A DNA stretch of 64,000 bases from Chromobacterium piscinae. Lineage in GTDB: Bacteria > Pseudomonadota > Gammaproteobacteria > Burkholderiales > Chromobacteriaceae. Positions 17,801 to 26,408 of this stretch are shown piece by piece. Positions within the stretch are counted from its first letter, which is position 1. Each line of letters opens with the position of its first letter. A model generated the notes under the pieces. That model searched no databases, was not told the origin of the DNA, and saw nothing but the letters and a program-made list of their open reading frames with translations. A program made the position numbers and the translations under genes. The stretch is from positions 1 through 64,000 of the forward strand of contig NZ_JAJOHV010000068.1 in assembly GCF_021129175.1 (NCBI RefSeq), given 5' to 3'.

Positions 17801-19682
17801 ACTGCAGCTGTTCGTTGATGATGCCCAGCAGCGCCTCGTTCTCGCGCAGCGCGGCGGCGAGCCGGGTGCGGCCGTCCACCAGCTCGGTGACGTCGTGCAC
17901 CACCGAGTAGAAACCGCGGACTTCGCCGTTTTCCCTGTCAGGCAGATAGTGGACCAGTGTATGGCGCAACTCGCCGTCAGGACCTTCCAGCGTGCGTTCG
18001 AAGCTCTGGGGATGGCCTGCCAACGCGGCTTCCACATAGGGCCGGCTGATCGCGAACGACTCCTCTCCCAGCAGTTCCGGCAGTCGGGTGCCGGGCAAGG
18101 TGTCCGGCTCCCGGTGGAACCAGGTGTGGTAGGCGTGATTGGCCACCCGGTTGATCAGCTCCTTGTCCCAGTAGCCTATCATCGACGGCACGCTGTCCAG
18201 CACAGTGCGCAGGTCGCGGCGCGCGGTTTCCAGCTGTCGGGTGCGCTCCGCCACCTGTGCTTCCAGGCTGGTGTTCAGCGCGTGCAGCTCCGCTTCCATT
18301 TCCTTTTGCCGGGTGATGTCGCGCACGGTTTTGGCGGCCCCGGTCACCTTGCCGTCGTCGCCGTAAATGGGAGCTACGGAAACCGCCACCTCTAGCTGGC
18401 TGCCGTCCTTGCGGCGGCGAGTGGTCTGAAAATGGGCGATGCGCTCGCCGCGGGCGATTCGGGTGAGGATGTCTTGTTCCTCGGCCTGCCTGTCCTCGGG
18501 CACGATCAGCCGCAGCAGCGATTGGCCCACGGCCTCGTCGGCGGCGTAGCCGAACATTTGCTGGGCGCCTTTGTTCCAACTGATGACCACGCCGTCCAGC
18601 CTCTTGCCTATGATGGCGTCGATTGAGCTTTCGACGATGGCGGCCAAGTCTTCGCGGGTGTCCTGCAGCTTGCGGCGCGATAACGCATTGCTGCGCCAGG
18701 CATAGGCCAGCGCCGCGCCGGCCAGGCTGGCTAGCAGGCCGGCCAGTGCGATCAGCCTGGGGTTGAGGAGGCGCAGCGCTTCAGCGAAGGCGGGGCCGGC
18801 GTGAAAGTCTAGCCGCCAGACGCGCCCGAACAGCGGGGCGCTCTGGGTGGCGATGGCTGCGTCGGCCGGGGCGGCGCCGCTCCGGCTGCGGAAGAAGCGT
18901 GACGGACGCGCCGGGTTGCTCGTATCGCTCAGCTCGATCCAGCCCTCGCGGCGCGGCAGGTCCAGCCCGGCGAGAACTTCCGGCATCGCTAGCGGCGCGT
19001 AGCTCCAGCCGGAGATCTGGCGGCGGCGCTCGTTCACGTCGGCCGGCGCGGCGATGCTTCGGTAGATCGGCAATAGCAGCAGAAAGCCCTGGCCGCGCAG
19101 CGGAGTCGCCTGCAGCAGCGTGATGGGTTCCGACAACCGGGCTCCGCCGCTGTCTACGGCTTCCTGGGCCGCGGCCCGCCGGGTTGGGTCGGAATTGATA
19201 TCGAGGCCGATGGCTGCGCCATTGCCGGATACCGGCTCGATGAACTGGATGATGGCGTGTTCGCCGCGGTAGCGGCTGAACTGGCGCAGCTTGAAGCCGG
19301 GGCTGCCTGCTTTCATGGCGGACAGGAAGCGCGGCAGTTCGGCGTCGGCCACGCGGCGGATGATGCCGAAACCGCGAGCGCCGGGGAATTCCCGGTCCGG
19401 TTCGCGGCTTTGGGCATAGCGGTGAAAGATTTCCCGGTTGAGTCCGGCGGCGCCGGCGGCGATGAACGCGCCGCGGGCGCCGCGCAGGCCGTATTCGTAG
19501 CGCTGCAAGCGTTCCACGATTTCATCAAGCGCGCTTTGGGCCTGGCGGTTGGCGGCCTGCTGCAGCGTTTCGGCATTGCGCTGATCAATGTATAGGCAGG
19601 CGAGCGCCGTCAGCGACAGGCCCAGCAGCAGCGTAACTGCCGCCCAGCGGATGGCGGAGGAAGTGTAGGGCTTTCTCGTCAT
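14865..19682 (-). CDS. Large hybrid sensor histidine kinase (CHASE-PAS4-HisKA-HATPase-REC2-Hpt)
   Basis: This 1605-residue membrane kinase has TM1 at about 12-32, a periplasmic CHASE-like sensor to about 300 and TM2 near 310-330. Four PAS domains (about 345-860) follow. HisKA has the phospho-histidine near residue 901 in MSHEIRTPLN. HATPase is followed by two receiver domains (aspartates in LMDWKMPG and IMDMQMPD), the linker and an Hpt domain with LHALKGIA near 1461. It is a complete phosphorelay in one chain, of the BarA/ArcB class, next to a GGDEF regulator. The external signal is not evident. Confidence 0.93.
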   Translation of the reverse strand: MTRKPYTSSAIRWAAVTLLLGLSLTALACLYIDQRNAETLQQAANRQAQSALDEIVERLQRYEYGLRGARGAFIAAGAAGLNREIFHRYAQSREPDREFPGARGFGIIRRVADAELPRFLSAMKAGSPGFKLRQFSRYRGEHAIIQFIEPVSGNGAAIGLDINSDPTRRAAAQEAVDSGGARLSEPITLLQATPLRGQGFLLLLPIYRSIAAPADVNERRRQISGWSYAPLAMPEVLAGLDLPRREGWIELSDTSNPARPSRFFRSRSGAAPADAAIATQSAPLFGRVWRLDFHAGPAFAEALRLLNPRLIALAGLLASLAGAALAYAWRSNALSRRKLQDTREDLAAIVESSIDAIIGKRLDGVVISWNKGAQQMFGYAADEAVGQSLLRLIVPEDRQAEEQDILTRIARGERIAHFQTTRRRKDGSQLEVAVSVAPIYGDDGKVTGAAKTVRDITRQKEMEAELHALNTSLEAQVAERTRQLETARRDLRTVLDSVPSMIGYWDKELINRVANHAYHTWFHREPDTLPGTRLPELLGEESFAISRPYVEAALAGHPQSFERTLEGPDGELRHTLVHYLPDRENGEVRGFYSVVHDVTELVDGRTRLAAALRENEALLGIINEQLQYSEIDAAGRFLEVNERFCEVNGYARGELIGRNHRMLTGDLQDRSFWRELKQTLRRGDAWHGEICNRARDGSLRWSDTVIAPLHDSAGAIERVIALRIDTTRRRLVDAEINRLSLLLSNVLSAASEVSIIATDHDGLITVFNAGAERMLGYAQQEIVGSCTPARFHLESEVVDRGRELSALFGEEIGGFRAFVHMPEIFGAETREWTYVRKDGSHVSVSLAVTAMRAAGGDIIGYVGIATDITERQRSETRLLQAKQLAEQASQAKSRFLANMSHEIRTPLNAVLGLLQLMRHTALDGRQLDYVTKTQTAAKSLLGLLNDILDFSKIEAGKLQLDRHPFQLDNLLRDLGIILSGNRGDKEVETVFEIDPALPSAIVGDRLRLQQILINLAGNAMKFTERGQVIVSVALIRELERHVALRFSVSDTGIGIEAEQLGRIFDGFTQAEASTARRFGGTGLGLAISQRLVRMMGGQLTAQSEPGRGSRFSFEIELETADAAPLVAADAALPQNLRALIVDDNPLMGEVLGRTLETAGWRADYAASGAEAVRMAEAGQRYDVALMDWKMPGMDGVEAASRIRATASTPPVVIMLTAFGREVLSEIADSGDPPFADFLTKPVTPQQLLDAVRRNLLGERAPPPSPAIRQRLGGMRLLLVEDNALNRQVASELLSAEGARVELAEGGLAGVELATAADADYDVVIMDMQMPDIDGLEATRRIRAGGCGTPILAMTANATLSDRADCLAAGMNDHIGKPIDIDQLASRLLALSGRSPDASPAAPETCPPCDIEPEERVLQRFGQQAGAMRAALRQFRTEAHRLAAGLRQQLESGDTAQGAATLHALKGIAATVGAAALARQAGELEQRARQCNDRALDAETWRAAAETLQRLVTESVAKLDSRLPAAPPATPGEAPPLTPQEWKERLLEILPLLESGNLAAIDLAMALPPLAGGHIRQQVESLAEQVGRLQFAPAAQIVKTLIGSEP

Positions 19683-19780
19683 GGTGGCTGTCGTCGCAAC
19701 GATGGGATGATATCGGCAGGCGGGGCCGGACTATTTTATGATAGTTGCGTCGAGGGAGTTTGCAGCAAGAAGGGAATGAG

Positions 19781-19801
19781 AAAAGCCCGCATGCGCGGGC
19801 T
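19781..19801 (-). terminator. Terminator after the solitary tRNA-Ala
   Basis: On the minus strand a 7-bp stem (AGCCCGC / GCGGGCT) with a 4-base loop is followed by TTTC, 23 bases beyond the tRNA 3' end. Confidence 0.8.
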
Positions 19802-19824
19802 GATTTTGTTGTGAAGCAGAAGGT

Positions 19825-19900
<76 letters not shown>

Positions 19901-19932
19901 GGTGGTCCGTCGCTGCGTTCACAGTGCTGAGC

Positions 19933-19961
19933 ATTCTATGCGTGTCTTTTTGGCTTGTAAA
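19933..19961 (-). promoter_or_regulatory. Sigma-70 promoter of the solitary tRNA-Ala
   Basis: On the minus strand TTTACA and TAGAAT are separated by 17 bp, about 33 bp upstream of the tRNA 5' end. Confidence 0.8.
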
Positions 19962-20070
19962 TACCTTGTCGTGCAAAAAGTGAAAATTGCCGCCATGGCG
20001 CTGTCGGCATGGCTCAGGACATGCGGGCATGGCATTGTCAGCGGGCAGGACGCTGCAAGGAGGCGTCGGG

Positions 20071-20076
20071 TATAAT
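20071..20076 (+). promoter_or_regulatory. Candidate -10 box upstream of hpnC
   Basis: A perfect TATAAT lies 29 bp before the hpnC ATG in otherwise GC-rich sequence. No good -35 is found 16-18 bp upstream, so an activator may be needed, or the match is chance. Confidence 0.45.
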
Positions 20077-20104
20077 CGGCGGCCCGGATACGCAGGAGGG
20101 CGCG

Positions 20105-20917
20105 ATGTCGGTCGGCCACTACGAGAATTTCCCGGTGGGTTCGCTGTTGCTGCCGCGCAAGATGCGGCGCGCGGTCCACGCCATCTACCATTTCGCCCGC
20201 TATGCGGACGACGTGGCCGACGAGGGCGATGCCGGTCCAGCCGAGCGCCTTGCTGAACTGGATCGTCTGGAGGCCGATCTGGACCGCATCGCGGCGGGCG
20301 AGCCTCCCCGGATCGAACTGATGGAGTCGCTGGCGGCGGCCATCGCCACGCATGGCTTGCCATTGCAGCCGTTCCGCGATTTGTTGTCCGCCTTCCGCCA
20401 GGATGTGGTCAAGACCCGCTACCAGAGCTTCGCCGAGCTGGTCGATTACTGCCGCCGCTCAGCCAATCCGGTCGGCCGGCTGATGCTGGCGCTGTACGGC
20501 GAGTCCGACGCGCGCAGCCTGGCTCAGGCCGACGGCATCTGCACCGCCTTGCAACTGATCAACTTCTGGCAGGATGCGGCGGTGGACTGGGGCAAGGGCA
20601 GGGTTTACCTGCCGCAGGAAGATCTGGCGCGTTTCGGCGTCGACGAGGCGCAGATCGCCGCCGGCCATTTCGACGCCAAGTGGCGGGCATTGATGCTGTA
20701 TCAGGTGGAGCGGACTCGCAAGATGCTGCAGGCCGGAGCGCCATTGGGCAGAACGCTGCGCGGCAGGCTGGGGCTGGAGTTGAGGCTGATCGTGATGGGC
20801 GGCGACCGCATTCTGCACAAGCTGCACGCGTCCGGAGGCGACGTGTTCGGGCAGCGTCCCAAGCTGGGCGCTGGCGATTGGATATATATGATGTGGCGGG
20901 CGTGCCGGGCCAAGTGA
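20105..20917 (+). CDS. hpnC: Squalene synthase HpnC
   Basis: This 270-residue squalene/phytoene synthase-family protein has the aspartate-rich motif YADDVADEGD near residue 36 and a second motif QLINFWQDAAVDWGKGRVYLP. HpnC turns presqualene diphosphate into hydroxysqualene in the hopanoid pathway. An open frame starts at 20009, but ATG 20105 has AGGAGG just upstream and begins with VGHYENFPVGS, usual for HpnC. hpnD follows after 69 bases, and hpnC-D-E is the standard order. Confidence 0.93.
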   Translation: MSVGHYENFPVGSLLLPRKMRRAVHAIYHFARYADDVADEGDAGPAERLAELDRLEADLDRIAAGEPPRIELMESLAAAIATHGLPLQPFRDLLSAFRQDVVKTRYQSFAELVDYCRRSANPVGRLMLALYGESDARSLAQADGICTALQLINFWQDAAVDWGKGRVYLPQEDLARFGVDEAQIAAGHFDAKWRALMLYQVERTRKMLQAGAPLGRTLRGRLGLELRLIVMGGDRILHKLHASGGDVFGQRPKLGAGDWIYMMWRACRAK

Positions 20918-20986
20918 GCCTGCGCCGCGCCATGGATGGAATGCATCCGGTCCCAAGACGGGCCGGCGACAGTAGGGGGGAGGCGC

Positions 20987-21832
20987 GTGACGCCCGATCA
21001 GTATTGCGAAGACAAGGCCGCGGCCAGCGGTTCGAGTTTCTATTACAGCTTCCGCTTCCTGCCGGAAGCGCGGCGGCGGGCGATCACCGCGCTGTACGCG
21101 TTTTGCCGCGAGGTGGACGACGCGGTGGACGAATGCCACGACCTGAGCGTGGCCCAGGCCAAGCTGGCCTGGTGGCGCGGCCAAGTGCAGAGGGCCTACC
21201 GCGGCGAGGTGGATCACCCGGTGATGCGCGCGCTGCTGCCGCATCTTGAAGCTTTCCATCTGCCGCAGTCGGAGCTGGAAGAAATCGTCGACGGCATGGA
21301 GATGGACCTGAGCATGGTGCGCTATCAGCGTTTCCAGGACCTGCTGCTGTACTGCCACCGGGTGGCAGGCGTGGTGGGCAAGCTGGCGGCGCGCATCTTC
21401 GGCTATACCGACGAGCGCACGCTGGAGTACGCGCACGAGCTGGGCGTCGCCTTTCAGCTGACCAACATCATCCGCGACGTCGGCGAGGATGCGCGGCGCG
21501 ACCGCATCTATCTGCCGATGGAGGAGCTGCAGCGCTTCAACTGCCCGGCGATGGACATTCTGCATTACGAGGAAAGCGACGCCTTCAAGTCGCTGATGGC
21601 ATTCCAGATCGAACGCGCGCACGAGCATTACCGCAAGGCCTGGGAATTGCTGCCGGCGGCGGATCGCAAATCGCAGCGTCCGGGCCTGCTGATGGCGGCC
21701 ATCTACCGCGCCACGTTGCGGGAAATCCAGCAGGATGGCCCGGCCAAGGTGTTGAACCAGCGCCTGTCGCTGGGGACCGGCCGCAAACTGTGGCTGGCCT
21801 GGAAAACCTGGACCTTCGGCTACAAGCCGTGA
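20987..21832 (+). CDS. hpnD: Presqualene diphosphate synthase HpnD
   Basis: This 281-residue protein starts at GTG 20987, behind GGGGGGAGG. The first residues TPDQYCEDKAAASGSSFYYS are the conserved HpnD start. It has both prenyl-diphosphate-binding motifs, FCREVDDAVDE and LTNIIRDVGEDARRDRIYLP. It condenses two farnesyl diphosphates. The stop overlaps the hpnE start (GTGA), indicating translational coupling. Confidence 0.94.
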   Translation: MTPDQYCEDKAAASGSSFYYSFRFLPEARRRAITALYAFCREVDDAVDECHDLSVAQAKLAWWRGQVQRAYRGEVDHPVMRALLPHLEAFHLPQSELEEIVDGMEMDLSMVRYQRFQDLLLYCHRVAGVVGKLAARIFGYTDERTLEYAHELGVAFQLTNIIRDVGEDARRDRIYLPMEELQRFNCPAMDILHYEESDAFKSLMAFQIERAHEHYRKAWELLPAADRKSQRPGLLMAAIYRATLREIQQDGPAKVLNQRLSLGTGRKLWLAWKTWTFGYKP

Positions 21833-23100
21833 AACCCAGGGTGGCGGTGGTGGGCGCCGGCTGGGCCGGGCTCGCCGCGGCGGTGGAACTGGCCGGCCAT
21901 GCAGATGTCACCGTCTATGAGGCCGGGCGGGAGCCCGGCGGCCGCGCGCGCTGCATCGGGCGCGCGGAAGACAGGTTTGACAATGGTCAGCACATTTTGC
22001 TCGGCGCTTATGCAGAATGCCTGCGCCTGATGCGGACAGTCGGCGCCGATCCCGACCGCTTGCTGCTGCGCCAGCCGCTGCAGTGGCGGAGGGAAGGGGG
22101 GCTGAGCCTGGACTGCCCGCGCCTGCCCGCTCCGCTGCATCTGGCCGCGGGATTGCTGGCGGCGCGCGGCCTGGGCTGGCGCGATAAATGGCTGCTGGCG
22201 CGCGCGCTGGACGGCTTGCGGCGCGGCGGCTACCGGCTGGCGCGCGATTGCAGCGTGGCCGAATGGCTGGCGGAGCAAGGCCAGAGCCGCAGGCTGCGCG
22301 ATGATTTCTGGCGGCCGATGGTGTTGTCGGCGCTGAACACGCCGCCGGAGCGGGCGTCGATGCGCGTGCTGGCCGCTACGCTGCGCGACAGTCTGGGCGC
22401 GCGGCGCTCGGACAGCGACCTGCTGCTGCCGGCCGCCGGGCTGTCGGCGCTGTTTCCCGATCCGGCCTGGCGCTGGCTGGGGGAGAGGGGCGCGGATCTG
22501 CGCGCCGGATGCCGGGCGCGGCGGATCGCCCCGCTTCAGGATGGTCCGCAAGTGGACGATGAAAGGTATGATGCGGTGATAAGCGCCGTCGCGCCCTATC
22601 ATGCGGCGGAGCTGCTGGACGAGCCGGCCCTGCGCGCTGCGCTGGATGCCTACCGCTACTGGCCGATCGCCACCGTCTACCTGCGTTTCGACGTTTCGCC
22701 GCGGCTGCCGGCGCCGATGATGGGCGTCAGCGGCGGCGGCATGGACTGGCTGTTCGACCGCGAGGCGCTGGCAGGGGAGGCCGGCCTAGTGGCGGCGGTG
22801 CTCAGCGCGCCGACGGCGCTGCCGGACACAGAGGAACTGGTCGCCAGGGCGCTGGCCGACGCGCGCCGGTTGGCGCCGCATCTGCCGGAATCGGCGCGCA
22901 GCCGCGTGATCGTGGAAAAGCGGGCGACGTTCGCCAGCGAGGTCGGCCTGGAGCGGCCGGCGGCGCGGACGGCGCAAAGGGGAATCTATCTGGCCGGGGA
23001 TTGGGCGCATCCCGATTATCCGGCGACGCTCGAGGGGGCGGCGCGCAGCGGCGTGGCCGCGGCGGCGGCCGCATTGCAGGACTTAGGAATAGAACCATGA
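21829..23100 (+). CDS. hpnE: Hydroxysqualene dehydroxylase HpnE
   Basis: This 423-residue FAD-dependent amine-oxidase-fold protein has the dinucleotide-binding motif VAVVGAGWAGLAAAVEL at the N-terminus followed by EAGREPGGRAR, and a C-terminal FAD motif GIYLAGDWAHPDYPATLEGA. HpnE reduces hydroxysqualene to squalene. I chose GTG 21829, which overlaps hpnD by 4 bases; an in-frame ATG at 21790 would place extra residues before the FAD motif. Shc (squalene-hopene cyclase) is not in the window. Confidence 0.93.
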   Translation: MKPRVAVVGAGWAGLAAAVELAGHADVTVYEAGREPGGRARCIGRAEDRFDNGQHILLGAYAECLRLMRTVGADPDRLLLRQPLQWRREGGLSLDCPRLPAPLHLAAGLLAARGLGWRDKWLLARALDGLRRGGYRLARDCSVAEWLAEQGQSRRLRDDFWRPMVLSALNTPPERASMRVLAATLRDSLGARRSDSDLLLPAAGLSALFPDPAWRWLGERGADLRAGCRARRIAPLQDGPQVDDERYDAVISAVAPYHAAELLDEPALRAALDAYRYWPIATVYLRFDVSPRLPAPMMGVSGGGMDWLFDREALAGEAGLVAAVLSAPTALPDTEELVARALADARRLAPHLPESARSRVIVEKRATFASEVGLERPAARTAQRGIYLAGDWAHPDYPATLEGAARSGVAAAAAALQDLGIEP

Positions 23101-23858
23101 CGATGAAGACCGAGTTTGCCCAAGACGCGCTGGCAGGGCGCGTGATCCTGATCACCGGCGCCTCCCAGGGCGTGGGGCGCGAGGCCGCGCTGGCCTTTGC
23201 CCGCCACGGCGCCACCGTGGTGCTGCTCTCGCGCAGCGTCAAGGGGCTGGAGAAGGTCTACGATGAAATCGTGGCGGCCGGCGGGCCGGAGCCGGCGGCG
23301 GTGCCGCTGGATCTGCTGAACGCGGGCGAGAACGAATTCAACCAGCTGGCGCTGACCATCAAGCGCGAATTCGATCGTCTGGACGGCATTGTGCATTGCG
23401 CCTCGCATTTCTACGCATTGTCGCCGCTGACCAACCAGACCATAGAAGAATGGATGAACCAGTACCGGATCAACACCGTGGCTCCGTTCGCGCTGACCCG
23501 CGCCTGCCTGCCGCTGCTGAAGGACGCGCCGGACGCGTCGGTGCTGTTCGTCGGAGAGCATCACGCGCTGCATCCGGCGGCCTACTGGGGCGGTTTCGGC
23601 GCGTCCAACGCTGGCTTGCCGTACCTGACCAAGGTAGCGGCCGACGAGTGGGAGATGCTGCCCAATCTGCGCGTCAATCTGTTGCTGCCGGGGCCGGTCA
23701 ATTCGCCGCAGCGCAACCGCACCCATCCGGGCGAGGACAAGAGCGAGCGCGCCGATTTGGCCGATCTGATGCCGCATTTCCTGTACTGGCTGGGCGGCGA
23801 TAGCCGCGGCCACAGCGGGGAAGTGGTGGAGCTGGACCTGCGCAAGCCGCGCGGCTGA
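23097..23858 (+). CDS. Short-chain dehydrogenase-like protein (YciK type) lacking the catalytic triad
   Basis: This 253-residue Rossmann-fold SDR has the cofactor motif TGASQGVG near residue 18. Where YciK proteins have Ser-Tyr-Lys, this protein reads VGEHHA and WGGFGASNAG: Phe stands for the active-site Tyr and Asn for the Lys, and the Ser position is also changed. NAD(P) may still bind, but normal dehydrogenase chemistry is unlikely. The start ATGA overlaps the hpnE stop, tying it to squalene synthesis by operon position. Its role is not known. Confidence 0.8.
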   Translation: MTMKTEFAQDALAGRVILITGASQGVGREAALAFARHGATVVLLSRSVKGLEKVYDEIVAAGGPEPAAVPLDLLNAGENEFNQLALTIKREFDRLDGIVHCASHFYALSPLTNQTIEEWMNQYRINTVAPFALTRACLPLLKDAPDASVLFVGEHHALHPAAYWGGFGASNAGLPYLTKVAADEWEMLPNLRVNLLLPGPVNSPQRNRTHPGEDKSERADLADLMPHFLYWLGGDSRGHSGEVVELDLRKPRG

Positions 23859-23872
23859 AACGGGGAGAGGGC

Positions 23873-24409
23873 ATGAAGAGACTGCTGTTGTTGGCCTGCG
23901 CGCTGCTGCTGGGCGGCTGCAACTATGTGAACAGCGTGACTGGGCTGAGCAAGGATTCCGACAAGGCGATAGGCGCGGCCTGCCGGCAGACCGGCCGCTC
24001 GCTTGAGGAGTGCTACCAGCGCAATCAGAGCGCGGACAAGGCCTTCATCTACGCCGGTTGGCGCGAGATGAACGAGTATATGGCCAAGAACAAGCTGGAA
24101 ACGATGGAGCCGTTGCCCGAAGCCGCGGCGCAGCCGGCCTCCGGCCCGACGCCGGCGGTAGCCGGCAAGCGCGCGGCGAGCGGCTCCACCTCGTCGGCCG
24201 GGCAGACCGGCCTGCCCGATCTGATGAGCAGCGAAGAGGCCGACCGCGCCGCCAAGAACGATCCCCAGGTGGCGGCCGTGATGCGTGCGATACGCAACGG
24301 CCAGCCGCCGGCCAAGCATTCATCGTCGGCGCCGCCCGAGGACCAGAAGCGTCTGCTCAACATCATCCAGGAATTGAACAAGTCTGACCCGGGCCGCAAT
24401 CCGGGTTGA
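23873..24409 (+). CDS. Putative outer-membrane or periplasmic lipoprotein
   Basis: The 178 residues start with a lipoprotein signal peptide, MKRLLLLACALLLGGC, with lipobox LGGC (cysteine 16). The mature part has a short helical domain with two more cysteines (ACRQTGRSLEEC), a proline/alanine-rich linker and a C-terminal helical stretch. I do not recognise the family. It follows the SDR gene by 14 bases and may belong to the hpn transcript. Confidence 0.75.
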   Translation: MKRLLLLACALLLGGCNYVNSVTGLSKDSDKAIGAACRQTGRSLEECYQRNQSADKAFIYAGWREMNEYMAKNKLETMEPLPEAAAQPASGPTPAVAGKRAASGSTSSAGQTGLPDLMSSEEADRAAKNDPQVAAVMRAIRNGQPPAKHSSSAPPEDQKRLLNIIQELNKSDPGRNPG

Positions 24410-24416
24410 AGCGTTT

Positions 24417-24446
24417 TTGACTGCCGGTTTCGCGCCGTCCTGCTAT
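24417..24446 (+). promoter_or_regulatory. Candidate promoter of radA
   Basis: TTGACT and TGCTAT are separated by 18 bp in the 72-bp gap before radA, giving a leader of about 30 nt. Confidence 0.5.
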
Positions 24447-24481
24447 CCTTCCGCCTTTGATTCACCCTGAATCCTTCCCTG

Positions 24482-25843
24482 ATGGCCAAGAACAAAACCG
24501 TGTTCAGCTGCACCGAGTGCGGCGGACAATCGCCCAAGTGGCAGGGCCAATGCCCGCATTGCAATGCCTGGAACACGCTGACCGAGGCGGTGGCCGCGCC
24601 GGCCGCGGCCGGTCCGCGCTTCCAGTCGTGGGCGGCCAACGTCACCAAGGTGCAGAAGCTGTCCGAGGTGCAGACCGAGGAAACCCCGCGCGATCCGTCC
24701 GGGATCGACGAACTGGACCGTGTGCTGGGCGGCGGCATCGTCCGCGGCGCGGTGGTGCTGATCGGGGGCGACCCCGGCATCGGCAAGTCCACGCTGCTGT
24801 TGCAGGCGCTGTCGCAGATCGGTCAGAACCGCAAGGTGCTGTACGTGTCCGGCGAGGAATCCGCGCAGCAGATCGCGCTGCGTGCCTCAAGACTGGCGCT
24901 GGATACCAGCAGCGTCGACCTGTTGGCCGAAATCTGCATCGAGAACATCTTGGCTACGCTGAAGCGGGAACAGCCCGAGGTGGTGGTGATCGATTCGATC
25001 CAGACGCTGTACACCGAGCAGGTGACTTCGGCGCCGGGCTCGGTGTCGCAGGTGCGCGAGTGCGCGGCGCAATTGACGCGGATGGCCAAGCAGAGCGGCA
25101 TCACCGTGCTGCTGGTCGGGCACGTCACCAAGGAAGGCTCGCTGGCCGGTCCGCGCGTGCTGGAGCACATGGTGGACACCGTGCTGTATTTCGAGGGCGA
25201 TTCCCACTCCAGCTACCGGATGATACGCGCGATCAAGAACCGCTTCGGCGCGGTCAACGAGCTGGGCGTGTTCGCGATGACCGACCGCGGTCTGAAGGGC
25301 GTGTCCAATCCGTCGGCCATCTTCCTCTCGTCCTACCGCGACGATGTCGCCGGCTCCTGCGTGCTGGTGACGCAGGAAGGCACCCGGCCGTTGCTGGTGG
25401 AGATCCAGGCGCTGGTGGACGACTGCCACGGCTTCCAGCCCAAACGCCTCACCGTCGGCCTGGAGCAGAACCGGCTGGCGATGCTGCTGGCGGTGCTGCA
25501 TCGCCACGGCGGCGTGGCCTGCTTCGACCAGGATGTCTTCCTCAACGCGGTGGGCGGCGTCAAGATCAACGAGCCGGCGGCCGACTTGGCCATCATCCTG
25601 GCCATGGTTTCGTCCTTGCGCAACAAGGCGCTGCCGGAGAAGCTGGTGGTGTTTGGCGAAGTAGGCCTGGCTGGCGAGGTGCGGCCGGTGACGCGCGGCC
25701 AGGAGCGCTTGAAGGAAGCCGCCAAGCTGGGCTTCACCCGCGCCATTGTGCCTAGCGCCAATAAGCCGCGCCAGGAGATCGAGGGCCTGAAGGTATTGGC
25801 CGTGGATCGCCTGAACCAGGCGGTGGAATTCTGCAGGGAGTAA
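24482..25843 (+). CDS. radA: DNA repair protein RadA
   Basis: This 453-residue protein has the RadA layout: N-terminal C4 zinc finger (CTECGGQSPKWQGQCPHC), RecA-like ATPase with Walker A GGDPGIGKST near residue 98, the RadA-specific KNRFG motif, and a C-terminal Lon-protease-like domain. RadA is a helicase-like branch-migration factor in recombination. No clear Shine-Dalgarno precedes the ATG. The next gene starts 4 bases after the stop. Confidence 0.97.
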   Translation: MAKNKTVFSCTECGGQSPKWQGQCPHCNAWNTLTEAVAAPAAAGPRFQSWAANVTKVQKLSEVQTEETPRDPSGIDELDRVLGGGIVRGAVVLIGGDPGIGKSTLLLQALSQIGQNRKVLYVSGEESAQQIALRASRLALDTSSVDLLAEICIENILATLKREQPEVVVIDSIQTLYTEQVTSAPGSVSQVRECAAQLTRMAKQSGITVLLVGHVTKEGSLAGPRVLEHMVDTVLYFEGDSHSSYRMIRAIKNRFGAVNELGVFAMTDRGLKGVSNPSAIFLSSYRDDVAGSCVLVTQEGTRPLLVEIQALVDDCHGFQPKRLTVGLEQNRLAMLLAVLHRHGGVACFDQDVFLNAVGGVKINEPAADLAIILAMVSSLRNKALPEKLVVFGEVGLAGEVRPVTRGQERLKEAAKLGFTRAIVPSANKPRQEIEGLKVLAVDRLNQAVEFCRE

Positions 25844-25847
25844 GCGC

Positions 25848-26408
25848 ATGGTAGATCCGCAAGCGATAGAACAGGAACGCCCCTATCTGCTGCGTTACGC
25901 GTTGGCGCAGCTGCGCGAGCGCGACGCGGCCGAGGAGGCGGTGCAGGAGACGCTGCTGGCGGCGCTGGAGTCGCGGGATAATTTCTCAGGCAAGTCGACC
26001 TTGCGCACCTGGCTCACTTCCATCCTGCGCTTCAAGCTGATCGACGCCCTGCGCCGCAAGGGCAAGGAGAAACTGTTCGAATCCTTGGATGATGAGTGCG
26101 ACGACAGCGATTTCGACGGCTTGTTCACCCAGGACGGCCATTGGCGTGAGCCGATGCGCGCCTGGAGCGGGCCGGAGTCGCAGCTGGTTTCCAAGCAGTT
26201 CTGGCAGGTGTTCGAGGAATGTTCCAAGGTGATGCCGCGCCGCACCGCGATGGTGTTCGCGATGCGCGAGGTGATGGGGATGGAGATCGCCGACATCTGT
26301 AACAATCTCGAGATCACCGCGACTAACTGTTCAGTGCTGCTGTACCGCGCGCGCATGAGCCTGCGCGAGTGTTTTTCAATACGCTGGAGCCGGGAGGACG
26401 AGCGATGA
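25848..26408 (+). CDS. ECF-type RNA polymerase sigma factor
   Basis: This 186-residue protein has region 2 (LLRYALAQLRERDAAEEAVQ, then FSGKSTLRTWLTSILRFKLIDALRRK) and region 4 (MEIADICNNLEITATNCSVL) typical of extracytoplasmic-function sigma factors. Between them is a negatively charged linker (DDECDDSDFD). It follows radA by 4 bases and overlaps the anti-sigma gene as ATGA, so the pair is translationally coupled. Confidence 0.93.
   Translation: MVDPQAIEQERPYLLRYALAQLRERDAAEEAVQETLLAALESRDNFSGKSTLRTWLTSILRFKLIDALRRKGKEKLFESLDDECDDSDFDGLFTQDGHWREPMRAWSGPESQLVSKQFWQVFEECSKVMPRRTAMVFAMREVMGMEIADICNNLEITATNCSVLLYRARMSLRECFSIRWSREDER

Noticed and set aside
18899-19595. Plus-strand open frames opposite the hybrid kinase
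   Set aside because: No motif, no ribosome-binding site; antisense shadows.
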